A stretch of DNA of 64,000 nt from Chara braunii (Eukaryota; Streptophyta; Charophyceae; Charales; Characeae), in contig BFEA01000839.1 of the NCBI GenBank assembly GCA_003427395.1, forward strand, positions 278,412 through 342,411, given 5' to 3'. Under the pieces are notes generated by a model that saw only the letters and a list, made by a program, of their open reading frames with translations, did no database searches and was not told the origin of the DNA. The translations under genes were made by a program, and so were the position numbers. This document shows positions 22,458 to 33,700 of this stretch, one piece after another; the first letter of the stretch is position 1; every line of letters begins with the position of its first letter.

Positions 22458-23215
22458 CAAGCACCCCAATCAACAAAATGACAAGTTTGACATCATCTAC
22501 ACAAGGGGAAACATCACCGAAGTATCCCAAGGTGAAGCACAACACACCCCAGCACCCAAATCAACAAAATGACAAGATCGACATCATCTACACTAGGGGA
22601 AACATCACCGAAGTATCCCAAGGTGAAGCGCAACACACCCCGGCACCCAAATCAACAAAATGACAAGTTTGACAACATCTACACTACGGGAAACATCACC
22701 GAAGTATCCCAAGGTGAAGCGCAAGACACCCCAGCACCCAAATCAACAAAATGACAAGTTTGACATCATATACACTAGGGGAAATATCACCGAAGTATCC
22801 CAAGGTGAAACGCAACACACCCCAACACCCAAATCAACAAAATGACAAGTTTGACATCATCTACACTAGGGAAAACATCACCGAATTATCCCAAGGCAAA
22901 GCGCAACACACCCCAGCACCCAAATCAACAAAATGATAAGTTTGACATTGTGTACACTGGGGGAAACATCACCGAAGTATCACAAGATGCAGCGCAACAC
23001 CCCCAGGCACCCAAATCAACAAAATGATAAGGTTGACATCATCTACACAAGGGGAAACATCACCGAAGTATCACAAGATGCAGCGCAACACCCCCAGACA
23101 CCCAAATCAACAAAATGACAAGTTTGATATCATCTACACTAGGGGAAACATCACCGAAGTATCCCAAGGTGAAGCACAACACACCCCAGCACCCAAATCA
23201 ACAAAAATCGCAGTC
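22458..23215. repeat. 91 bp satellite, main subfamily, about 8 copies
   Basis: Same unit as 1-430, in exact 91-base register from 22478 to 23115. Copies are more alike here than those left of the gap. Confidence 0.95.
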
Positions 23216-23395
23216 TTGGCAAGAGGAGGAGGGGGAGAAGGAGGAGAGAGAGAAAAAAAAAAAAAGGAAGAAGAAGAGGGAGAAGAAGAAGAAGAAGAAG
23301 AAGAAGAAGAAGAGTAAGAAAGAAGAAAGAAAGAAGAAGAAGAAGAAGAAGAAGAAAAAGAAGGAGAAGAAGAAGAAGAAGAAGAAGGAGGTCCC
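23216..23395. repeat. GA/GAA-rich simple repeat
   Basis: AAGAAG and GGA repeats, the counterpart of 430-640 in copy A but without the long poly(A). Confidence 0.9.
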
Positions 23396-25092
23396 TCCTC
23401 TTTCACTCAACTCTCGCTGGTCTCTAGGGAGTGGAGTCCCAATGGTTGGTTCTAGCCTCCTGAGTATGGTTTTTCCTCCTCCCAAGCTCTCCCCTCCTTC
23501 CCTCACACCTCTCCTCTAGCTATGGCAGGTTCCTACCTCTAAGGTTGTGGAGTCCTTCCCTCTAGAAGGGCTAGGGGGACCCCTTTCAGCCTCTCCTCCT
23601 ACCTCACAGCCTAAGGGCTATGGCGGATCACCTCCCTTGCCTTTCTCTAGCCTCTAGACCTCCTCCCTGAGCCCTATCACCATAGCCAGACTCCAGGCTA
23701 GCTCCGACTCTCACTCCCTTGCTTCACTTCCACTCGGACTCTCTCCTAGACTCATTTGGGCAGCATGGGCACCTCTCATGCTCAAATGAGAGTGGCGGCC
23801 TGCACCTCCAGCTTATGTAGGCTGTAACAGGTGCACCGCCCAGCCTCTAGGCCTCTCCAAGTGCCTCTAGGTGGGCCGAGGTACCCCCAAGGCCAAATTT
23901 CCGGTTTTGGCTTATCCGGAGGTACCTGGGCCTCATTTCGGCCAGGTATATGCAGCCTGTGAGGCCGGTACCTTCTTGGACTACCCATTGGTCTACCCCG
24001 ACCTCTTTTTACTTCAAAAAGAGCTGCCTTTTGGGGTACCACTTCCCAAAATGCAGCCTTTACCGAATTTTGAGAGCCTAAAGGCCCATTTTTCGTTTTT
24101 TTCCTGGTCTAGGCCTCTTTTGGGTAGACCGTTGTATTTTTCCAAGTGGCGGCTCCAATCTCAGCCTTGGATTTGGCTGAGATCCATGGTCCTCATCATT
24201 CCGAGCTACCCCCAAGCTCCCCTTGGCCCAAATTTGAGCCCTTTGCTTCAATTTTTAATTTTTTTGTGTATCTGGCCCAATCCTTGGGTCAAATACGCAG
24301 TTTTGTCTTGTTCCTCTCTTTGTTTTCCCTCCATTTTGCTGCCAACTCATTCCGGAGCTAGCCGTTCTGTATCAGCCTACAAAAAACGGTTAAATCTCCT
24401 CCTCCGCAAGATCAGATATCAGATCTAAGGCCCAAAAATGAGCCAACCAACTCACATCAGCATTTTTTCTTATTTTTGCTGCTTAAATTCAGATTTTTCA
24501 GAGATAATGCCCCAAGGACCTTATCTCTGCAATCCGGACTGCCTTCCTAGGATCTAGGAGGGATGAGGTCATCATTGAGACCTGCCAGTCCCTACTGCTG
24601 CAGTCCCAACCTGGCGGCAAATTTTCCTTCACTCATTCCTCCTTCTTTGTCTCATTCTCCCCCCTTTTCTTCCCCTTTTTCCTCTTTTCTCTTTTATTTA
24701 CTGTTGGAACAAGTGTCCAACAACCATTTCTCCTCTATCTAGCAGTTGGACATTCTCCAAGACCTGATTTTGCAACCGGCATATGGCCGTTACACCTCGG
24801 ATTGCAGTAGTGGCACCCCCAAGGCCAAAGGGGGCTCCTTTTTGCTGCCGCCGCTTCCAGTTTGAGACCCCCTTGCTCCAATTTTCTCCGGCCAGCCCTT
24901 TTTCCACATGGAGCCCTTGGAACTTCCTTTTTCTTGGCCTGGCTGATCCGGGATACTCGGACTGCTGGCTGCCCCCCCCCTTACTGCTGCTACTCCCTCT
25001 CCTCTTTCCCTTCGGCACCTCCCGCCGGTTCTTGCCGCGATGGTGCTTAGTATATTCATCCGGACCCCCCGGCCCGGCTGGTCCCGTCCACC

Positions 25093-25100
25093 TGACGTCA
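25093..25100. promoter_or_regulatory. TGACGTCA palindrome in copy B
   Basis: The same CRE/bZIP-type core as at 2328-2335, conserved between the two long-repeat copies while neighbouring bases differ. Function inferred only. Confidence 0.35.
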
Positions 25101-26114
25101 TGCTATTTTATTTCTGTTGTCTTTGCATTTGATCCAGGATCCCCTTGGGTTGCCCCAGGTGCCCTCCGTTTTTCCCGCCTCGCGCCCGTCTTCTCCGTTC
25201 TGTCGACAATTCCTGTCGGCGCCCGACTTCTCCTCCTTTTCTTATTTCTCCTAGCCCCTCCTCTTCGTCTGGCGTTATCCTGGGTGACGACCCGCTCTCG
25301 CCCGTCCCCCCTCTTGGGTTGGGTGCCAACTATCCTGCCGACGCCATCCGACCTTCGACCCCTGTCTGCGGCTCCTGGCACTTTTTATTCCGTCGATACC
25401 CAATCTGCTAGTGGTTCCGCTGGTGCCGCCATTTTATCTAGGCCCACGCGGTCCGAGGCACTTCAGCCCGCCTGCATTACGTCTTTTCCTAGGTCTCAAG
25501 CGGTTCCCGGTACTTCGCCCTGCCGGCACCACGCCGTCCCCTGGTCCCGTGTGGTCCCCGACACTTTGTCCTGCTGGTACCGCCCCGTCCTTCGATCCCA
25601 TGTGGTCCCCGACACTCCTGCCCCACCTGTACCACGTCTTTCTTTGGTGCTCCTGACGTCCTTCCGCCTTACATCGATCTCCGCTCCCTGCTCCTATTGC
25701 GTCCCGCATGCTATTCCATTTTGGGTGCCGGCTCCCACCTACCCTGCGGTCTCCTTGGCTCTCCTGCCGCCGCGTCGCGTCAGCGTCTTGCGCCCTGTCC
25801 CTTCCCACTTCCTTCCTTCCCTAGCTGCGTGCCTCCTATGCTACTACCGACTTCCCGGCGGCCCTTCTCCGTCCTTGGGGAAAGAGTCGCCCCTGCTATT
25901 CTCTCACATTCCTTTTGCCGCTTCCTGCTTATACAACCCCTTTCTAGTTTGGTGACCTCGACGACTCTGGGCAGCCTCTGGCTTCCTACTGTCCGTGTCC
26001 ATGCTTCCGCTCTTTTCAACATTCCTGCCTCCGGTTTTCTCTGTCGTGCACAAATTGGTCATATATAGTCTCTCGAGTGACGGGAAATCATTCGGGACTC
26101 ACCAGTCCCGACAA

Positions 26115-26602
26115 CGTATACTTAGGAGACTTTCACTCGAAGAGATCTATTTTGTCCTTTTTATTTTATAAGACTATGCACAAAAGTAGACTGCCCCACG
26201 TTCTTTCTCCATTTTATATTTGAGAAAATATGAAAAAAAGTTGCAACAGTATTTGATTCTCTTTTTTTGCCCTTGTTTTGATTTTTTTAAAATTGTAATA
26301 ACTGTGTCACACTGTTGAGCTAGCTCAACTCAACGGTGCAAGTGGGACTTGGCCCCGGGGGCCGTGTCCCACTTAACAGCGTTGAGTTGAGCTATCACGA
26401 TGGTGTGACACAGTTATTTCAAATTAAAAATTCAAAACAAGTGCAAAAAAAAGAGAATAAAATATTGTTTAAAGTTTTTTTCCATATTTTTTCAAATGTA
26501 AAATAGAGAAAGAAAGTGGGGCAATCCGTTTTTTGTCATATTTTTAAGAAAACAAGAAGGGAGAACAACAATCTACTCGAGTTGAACTCTTCGAAGTATA
26601 CG
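26115..26602. mobile_element. Full-length foldback (MITE-like) element, 488 bp
   Basis: The whole stretch is one inverted repeat. CGTATACTT at the left end mirrors AAGTATACG at the right, TGTGTCACAC mirrors GTGTGACACA, and the centre is AAGTGGGAC...GGCCCCGGGGGCC...GTCCCACTT at about 26357. It is AT-rich in the arms and has no ORF. It abuts the end of long repeat copy B. I could not assign a transposase superfamily or a target duplication. Confidence 0.75.
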
Positions 26603-26629
26603 GAACTCTCAGTGCACAACGTGAAGAGG

Positions 26630-27045
26630 GAGACATGACCTCACTATGATAGCGTGGAACGAACGTGGACAGTATTCTTGGCTATGTGCATTCACCACCC
26701 AAATAAAAAATACGAGTGTCCTCCCACTTCTGGGAGAATGCCCTCCCTTGTCTATTAGAGTGTCCTCCCATGAGGAGGTATGAGCTAGCTAGCTCAATGG
26801 GAAAAGAGCTGGAATAAAAAAAATATATATTTTTTTCTGAAGACTATAAAGCAATGAAAAACGAAATTATATTTCCATCTACAGAAAGACCCGTTGGATG
26901 GAAGTCAGGGACTCCGAGATGTATTTCAGAGGTCGCGTCATGTCACACCTGATAGAAAACTCGTCGTTGAACTAGTTCAACGATGCAGGTGGGGCATGGC
27001 CCCTTGGGGGGCGGGGGGGGGGGGGGGAGAGGGGGGGGAGGGATT
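26630..27045. repeat. Partial relative of the foldback element ending in poly(G)
   Basis: At 26940-27010 the sequence GTCACACCTG...CAACGATGCAGGTGGGGCATGGCCCC resembles the left-centre of the 26115-26602 element (GTCACACTG...CAACGGTGCAAGTGGGACTTGGCCCC) and includes the perfect palindrome CGTTGAACTAGTTCAACG. It stops at a G-rich run (27005-27043), which may hide an unresolved second arm. Confidence 0.55.
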
Positions 27046-27084
27046 TGCATGATATTACCACAAGAATACTTAATAGTAACAATG

Positions 27085-27245
27085 TAATAAGGAGTTTTAA
27101 TCTCACGGAACAGATTACATCATTTGCATATCTCGACAGCATCTGCTCTGGATCCTGCTGTTATGATAATAACAAAATCATCAGCATATCTTACATAGAA
27201 GAGTCTTTTGAAACCCGGATCCACCTGCGCTCACAGTCCTTCTAC
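27085..27245 (-). pseudogene. Reverse transcriptase fragment with YADD box
   Basis: Minus-strand translation gives DPGFKRLFYVRYADDFVIII followed by TAGSRADAVEICK, bounded by in-frame TGA codons. YxRYADDF is RT catalytic motif C. The FKRLFYVRYADD context recalls group II intron or mitochondrial-type RTs more than LINE or Ty3 enzymes. Only about 40 residues survive, next to a poly(A) tract at about 27350-27400. It could be a nuclear copy of organelle intron DNA or a fragment of another RT lineage. Confidence 0.45.
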
Positions 27246-27351
27246 TCCTTTGATCTGCTCAGACTGCGTTCGAACTCACGCTCGAAGATCTACTTATACT
27301 TTATGCTAGCGAGGAAAGACCCTCGTATTCCTTGGAAAAATGAGAAAAACG

Positions 27352-27402
<51 letters not shown>

Positions 27403-27719
27403 CAAAAATAATATAAATAAATAAATGTAAAAGCCGAAATGCAAAAAATGCAAAAATTTGACGGAAGACGTCATCAATTTTGTCCCTTCCAGCGACTGCT
27501 CGTCTGAGAACTGACAAAACCCGTCTTCAGGTGAAAACGTATTCTCGCTAGCCTTTTTTGCCCAAGTTCCTGATAGTTCATGAGATCGAGGCATCGTAGT
27601 TACGACGTTTCCTGTATGGTACTGCGTCCGTACTCTTTCGAAGTGCTGGCATCCGAAGTGCTGGCCTCCTGCGTCGCGACATATCTGTCGGATATCCGAC
27701 TCGCTGTGCTTCAGGAGAT

Positions 27720-27799
27720 ATCTCCTTTTTGTCTAGGTTGTTTTATCGGACGTCCGGGACCCCCTTGACCGTCCGGGACGTCCGACCGGACAGGGAGCG

Positions 27800-27830
<31 letters not shown>

Positions 27831-28180
27831 AAAAAATCATGTGGCGTCTACCTTGCATAAGGTGCATGCCACCAAAATTTTGGCTTATTTGAGCCAGTAG
27901 AAAAAAAAGATAAAAATCTTCAAAGATTCTAATCCCCACCTATACCTCTCCTATCCCCACCAAAACCCCTCGTACCCCCCCCTCCCACCCCAAATAGCAC
28001 CCTATCACCAAATGCTCAGAAAATTCTGAATTTTTTTATTGGGGTTCTCTATGGCATGCGCAACACTGTCATTTTTTTTTTTTTTTTTTTTTTTTTTTTA
28101 GTGCCAAAAAGTCGTCATCCGAAAATCCGGACGACGGGGGTACCCTGCTTCCGGGGAGATGTCCGATCTCCGGACCATTG
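27720..28180. repeat. GC-box / poly(A) / poly(T) repeat, copy 1
   Basis: AGGTTGTTTTATCGGACGTCC, a CCGGGAC-rich box, then GAGCGC and a 26-base A run, about 230 bp of AT-rich DNA, a 28-base T run, and a second GC-rich box. The layout matches 48121-48600. Confidence 0.45.
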
Positions 28181-28603
28181 GTAACATAGTTTTTTGTCTT
28201 TTTTCTTGATTTTTTGAATCCCCACTCGTCTGGGACATATCCCGACGTTGGCCCAGATATCGAAACCGTCGAGTTGAACTGCTTCATCGCGTCTCCCATA
28301 CGGCATCATTCGTTAGAGAACAGCACGTGCCTGGCTGCAATCTTGACGTAGGTCCAGATATCGAAAAAACAGTCTAAAAACTGCTTCCCGCGTATCACGA
28401 ACTACATCAGTCGAAGCTGGGTTTCTGTCTATATAACTCAGAGAACAACAGGTACATATCTGGCCACACTTTCTCACCCACCCTCCTAGAGACTTTCTTG
28501 AGAGCACATAGAAACATATCGGTCTGGTATTCAAGTGACCCCAATTCTCATCTTAGCGTCATAAGGCTCACAGGTAAGGTGGCTGGGGCGGATGTATTTG
28601 CAT

Positions 28604-29950
28604 TTATTCGATACATTGTTCCAACGATAAAAACAATTTTTTGTTCTCTTGAGCAAATTTCAAGAAGTCTCCGCGTCGCGTGGTCATAAAAATATGATCT
28701 TCAAGTGTCCATATTGTTTCTGTATTTTTGAACTTATGGATACATAAGATTTCATCTGGGTTTGATATCACCAAGACTTTGGTTTCTAAAAAGTCTACAA
28801 CATTTGTGTCGTCATCATTCCGTTCAAAAATCAAGTTCTTGTTATAGCCTTTGGCGATTCGTTGCATTCTTTGTTCTGCTCTTTCTCTTTCTTCATCTTT
28901 GTTCTCTTGCCATGTGATGAGTAACAGGTCATCGATGAATCGTTTTCCACAGATAAGTTTCTTCTCACTGCCCAGGGATTTTATATACTAGTTCTCCGCA
29001 AACATGCACACTTGGCATGCAAGTGAGGAGCTAGTGTGTCCACCCGTTGGTATACCTGTTTTCTGTTTGAGTATTTCCCCGATTGATTTGAAAAAGACAT
29101 TATTCAATAAGAAATCTGTGAGTTTTTCTTGATCTGATAACCTGACCGATTTTCATCCATTCTCACTAGCACTTTTTGCAAATTTCGCACCTTTTCCACG
29201 TATCTTTATTCTGACCCAATGTTTTCCTTTCTCTCTGAATTCTTCCATGATCCATTTTACCGCCTGTCGTATGTCTTCGTGAGGGATTGTTGTGAACATT
29301 TCTTTTATATCGAAAGTGCGAGCAATTATCTTATTTCCAGGAAAAAAAATTTTGACTTCAAAATTCACTTTCTCGAGGGTTGTTTTTAAATCTTGGGTGA
29401 CAACCATATTGAAATGTTATCTTTTCGTGGATTTTATCATTAGATTCAGAGACTTAGTCATAACTTTAGTGGTAGATCTTATGGGGCTTTGGTAAGACGG
29501 ACAAATTGGTCGTTTTTTATTCAAATCCTTATGCTTGCTCATGATAAACGAATCTTGTATCTTCCCATCTTTATTCCAGTTCATGATTCTTCCCAGTTTC
29601 TTCGTTTGATATTCTAATTTCATTCTCTTCAATATATGTGCTTCGGTTTCACAGACTTTCTCATACTTGTCATTATTGTTAAACGTCTTCATCATTCCTT
29701 TATAATAATGCAAAGGATATTCAACCAATGTACCACCAGGGTTACGATCAAGGGGTGAAAGAATGAGCCCATCTAGAGCCATCTTTACTCCTTTTACGTA
29801 TTCTGCAAGTAATTTGTTTTTTCCTGTCAGTACTGGTTTTTAACATACTTTCATACTCTTCAATTTGATAGAGTCTTGTAATTTTACTAAACCCGCCTTT
29901 TTCAATGGGCTAATGACCTCGTTGCAAACATTTTGTACATCCGTCATGTC
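28604..29950 (-). pseudogene. Penelope-like reverse transcriptase, four in-frame stops
   Basis: One minus-strand frame runs about 450 codons from MTDVQNVCNEVISPL, with stops near 29840 (TAA), at 29417 (TAA), 29153 (TGA) and about 28986 (TAG). RT landmarks in order: SPLDRNPGGTLVEYPLHYY (N-terminal DxNxG-type block), RPICPSYQSPIRST, RTFDIKEMFTTIPHEDI (motif A, catalytic Asp, about 29279-29317), GIPTGGHTSSSLACQ (motif B, 29056 leftward), RFIDDLLLI (motif C, catalytic Asp pair, about 28925-28945) and VVDFLETKV with a following strand (post-catalytic block). The FDxxxMFTxIP and FxDD forms fit Penelope-like elements, which are related to telomerase, rather than LINEs. There is no frame change, so decay looks recent or slow. 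Confidence 0.65.
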
Positions 29951-30190
29951 ACTCACTCAACCGGGGGTAGGTACATTTCGTGAGTTGTGTAGAAAAGGGT
30001 CAATACCTGGAATGTCACTGAGTCGTACCTGAACGTGCCCATCGAATTTGTGCAAAGTCCTTGTTAAACGAAGGTCATAGCAATTAGGGAAAAGCAAGGA
30101 AAAAAACAGATTTGAAATTCTTAAAAGGAGATATTGCCGCTATAGCAGTTGGGGAAAGGTTGAAAAAAAAAACAATAGAGTGACGAAAAA

Positions 30191-30470
30191 GAGTTATAAT
30201 TGCACTACGGGGCAAGATACAGTTTGCAATTGGACTTGGGGCAGCCTACCTGGCCCGAAAGCTGGCTTGTATACATTGCCCGAACTGCAATTCCAAACTG
30301 TATCTTGGCCCGCAGTGCAATTATAACTCGATTTTGCAACTCCGACATAGTTTCCCCTACATAAAATTGGGTGAGGGAAAAAGGTTGTGCTCCGTGTGAT
30401 TGGTTTGATCCCAAGCTCCACATCGGGTGAGCTGTCGTGAGCGGGGTAAACGGGAGATTTGAGAACATGG
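30191..30470 (-). pseudogene. Possible GIY-YIG endonuclease half and 51 bp-arm inverted repeat
   Basis: Minus-strand frame 30468-30205 contains QFYVGETMSELQNRV, the second strand and helix start of GIY-YIG nucleases (YVGxT...R). It lies about 400 bp upstream of the Penelope-like RT and in the same orientation. The same stretch contains an inverted repeat: 30191-30243 (GAGTTATAATTGCACTAC...) pairs with 30279-30329 (...GCAGTGCAATTATAACTC), with a loop of about 36 bases. The first GIY strand is not clear. The motif may be chance; the inverted repeat is certain. Confidence 0.4.
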
Positions 30471-30720
30471 TGTGACTTGCGCCACCATTATTTCCCCAAA
30501 TAGGGCCTTACTAACTTTTTAGATTATGCCGCACCACTATTTTAATAATTTTATTTACCCAAATCAGACCTTTCTATTTTTGAGATTATGCCTATTCTTT
30601 ACCACAGTGTGAGTGTGCCCTAAGAAAGCCCCACGCTCTCGTCTTCCTGTTTTGACACTCCTCCCAATCTGATTTCCACGTGTCCGTGACTGGCTGTGTC
30701 TGGTTCCTCTCTGTGCATAC

Positions 30721-33700
30721 TTTTTTTTTTTATTGTGGGTGTTTTTTTTTGTTTTGTTTTTTTTTAACACCTGCTCCATTCTATTCGTGGGGAGCTGCAC
30801 CTGCTGGAAATCGGGTCCAGCGTCCCATCTGAGTGAAATTGAGGTCGGGGTCCTCACAGTCTACCCGAAAGTGAGAAGAAAAGTAACCAATGCCTGGAGC
30901 GTTACCTGGTTTCTCATCAGAGGAAGATAAGATAGCTAAATTGCAAAGTGTGGTCCTCTGTCTAATATTAAAAAATCCTATAAAGTAGTTTGAGCGGTCG
31001 AGAAAAACTGGGTGAGATGAGAAGACATTCAACCTTCAGAGCAGTAGGGGAGGAGAGGGGGTATGGGAAGGGTAAGAAATTAGGGGTTATTCAAAGGATG
31101 GTTCCACAGAAGCTCTGAATAGAAAAGTTTGTTGTTTTTTTAGAAATCCGTCCATTTGTAGGGCGAGGACCATTTCTGTCGAAAAACAATTCTAGCTGAA
31201 TCCGTTGAAGATGAGGATTTCCTGGTTTTTATTCAATCGGCTGTGATATCCAGGCGAACCGCCTGTTTAAACTGTTTCCTGTAGGGAGGGGAGAGAAGGA
31301 TTTTTATTTAGAAACCTTATGTCCCTCCTTGCTAGCCAAAGACTCTTCTTCTGAAGCATTGAGCCAGTCCGCTGAGTTGATGCTTAATGAAGACAGGGTT
31401 GAATCTGCCTGTCACCGCGCAATCTTGGTTCCAGAAGTTTGTCACCGTGTAGGCCTTGGACCACCAGGAATTCAGTTCTTCCCAAAAACCTCTGGCGATA
31501 ACACATTCCCACCAGAGATGAAGCCAATCCTCCAGGGAGGGGTGGGAACAGGCATCACAGAGAACCGAGATGTTCATGCCCTTCTCTGAGCACCACATTG
31601 CAGTAGGAACACATGAGTGGAGATGTAGCCACTGGAGACCCCCCACTTTAGACTAAAGGGAGGAGAGAATAATGTGAATATAAAAGAGAAGCCATTTGGG
31701 GGATAGTGGTTTGAGTTTGAAAGATGATATTCTGTGTTGGCAACCAAGAAGAAGACCTGCCTGGAGGGTCTGGGGTTCTGAGAGGAAATTATATCCAGAT
31801 TTCGTTGAGTAGTCTGACAGAGGGATTTTTGTGGATGAGTTATCAGGGTCCGTTACCAACCAACCATATTTACATATATCCACCTTCCAATCTTTTAGCG
31901 GGATCGCTTCCATGATGATTTGGAAGGATGACTCCCTTTGTGTAGCCTTCTTCTGTTGAACTCGTACTTCCGTCATGACTCCTGGAGGGATTATCCGAGC
32001 TTCCTTGGATTGGTGCAGTCTGGAATCCCGGAGGGTCCATTCCGAAGCCTCCACCGTCCCATCTCCGCGGAGTTTGTCAATCCTGAAGAAAAGGTTCGGT
32101 GAGGTTGGGGACTTGAACCACTGATGTTCCTTGTATCTGCTGGTTATGTCTTCAAGTATAGTCAGCCAAGTTGGAGGGACGACATTGGTAAGTTCCCTGA
32201 GATGTTCCTCAATGTGATGCAGCCCCATCAGGACTGGTCTGAGTTCGCTTGTAGCCTTCCAGGGACACTGTTCGTTGTCCCAGATGTGTCGGACTAGCCA
32301 GATACCGCGCTGCATCCACTTGAGGTCGAAGTTGCCAGGTGCTTTAGCCACTGAGAAAGGGAGCCCGACTGTGTTACGGATACCAAAATTTTTGAATAGA
32401 CAACTATTAAGTATTTCTTCCTTGTTTGTCGGTTCCTCCAGGATTTGGGGAAGCATTTTCCCCCAAGCCTTTAGGATATTGCTCCAAGTCCTCCCTACTG
32501 GTCCGGAGGTGAAGGGATGCATTAGTAGGGCGTGCCAAACTGCTTCTGGGTCGGAAAGTTGCCAGTCCTTGGCAAGGGAATTTTTGCCAGGGCTATCCAT
32601 GGTTGTTGCTCAGTGGTGCAGAGTGCTCTCACCGGCTATTTCGCGAGAAGGGCCCGGTTTTGGGTTGTTGGGTCTATGATCCCCAACCCACCAGCTTTTT
32701 TCTTCTCTGTAATGTTTGCCCAGCTAACCTTACTAAGGGCGGACTGGGCTTCCGAGTCCCCCTTCCAGAGGAGGTGGGTTAGTAAGCGTCTGATGTTAGT
32801 GGCTGAGGAGGAGTTTAGCATGCGGATTGAGAGGATGTACCAGATTTTGGAAGAAATGAAGGTGTTAATTACCATAGCTCTTTCCATCAGCGAGAGGAAA
32901 TGGGTTTTAGACCATGTGGCGCAGGCGTCTCTAACTCTATTTTCTATGATAGAGTCCTCAACTTGTGAGGGGTCTCCAAAGGATACCTGGATACCCAAAT
33001 ATCTTTCCACGTCAGTGCATGATTTTGCTGGAATACCCATGTCTAATGCCAGAGGTTGGCCCTGCGGAGTGAGAGCAATCGATTTTTGCCAACTCACACT
33101 CATTTCTGAGGCCGCCTCATATGCGGATAGATATTCTTCTAAGGCTGAGAGGGAAGATATTGAGTTTTCTGAGATTGCAGAGAAGTCATCGGCCAATGCT
33201 AAAACTTTGATAGAGCAAGAGGGGGATATTTGCAGACCATCAAAGTTGGGGTGATACCTTACCATATTGAGTAGAATTTCAAGTTGGATGACAAAAAGAG
33301 AAGGAGCTAGGGGACACCCTTGTCGGAAAGATCGTGTTACTCTGAAGGAGGAGGGGGGGTAACCGTTGACCAACACTCTACCTGAAGAAGCACTGTACAG
33401 TGATTTGACAAAGTTTCTAAAATCTCGTCCTACTCCCACACGTTCGAAGGTGGCTTGAACAAAATTCCAATTGACGCTATCATATGCTTTCTAAAAGTCA
33501 ATCAGAATGACCGTTTTGTTTAGGTTATGTTGCTTAATCCAGTCGATAGATTGGGAGATAGTCATAAGACTCATAGCATTGCCAAGGACTTGTCTGCCTG
33601 GGATGAAGCCAGATTGGTCTGGGTATACTAGTTTTTTAAGGAGAGGGTTTATTCGACGGGCTAATGTCTTGGCTAGTATCTTACCATAGACATTAAGGAG

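Larger units (their letters stand above)
1..26113 (-). mobile_element. Putative giant LTR retroelement, decayed, apparently lacking pol
   Basis: Two direct copies of a long repeat bound this region, ending in CA (plus strand) at 3341 and 26113. On the minus strand each therefore begins with TG. A polypurine tract abuts the copy ending at 3341, as expected upstream of a 3' LTR. All recognisable genes between the copies are on the minus strand: four paralogs (A-D), two Gag genes and a DNMT3-like fragment. I see no RT, RNase H or integrase motif, so the copy is non-autonomous or has lost pol. The far end of the 3' LTR lies outside the window, and the inner edge of the 5' LTR falls in satellite DNA and an N gap. 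Neither the primer binding site nor the target duplication can be checked. Alternative: a segmental duplication of a repeat flanking unrelated DNA. Confidence 0.55.
22458..26113 (-). repeat. Long repeat copy B, candidate 5' LTR
   Basis: It matches copy A (1-3341) through satellite, GA-rich tract, CT-rich stretch, ~52 bp repeats and the terminal CTCGAGTGACGGGAAATCAT block, and ends ...TCCCGACA at 26113. Sequence after 26113 differs from that after 3341, which fixes the shared edge. On the minus strand it would be the 5' LTR of the giant element. Its inner boundary cannot be placed because of the satellite and gap. Confidence 0.6.

Noticed and set aside
21523-22572. Open frames spanning the 882 N gap and, likewise, the 160 N gap
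   Set aside because: They consist of unknown bases and carry no information.
26781-26815. TAGCTCAATGGGAAAAGAGC as a tRNA or SINE A box
   Set aside because: No B box downstream; the region is explained by a GAGCTAGCTAGCTC palindrome near a foldback relative.
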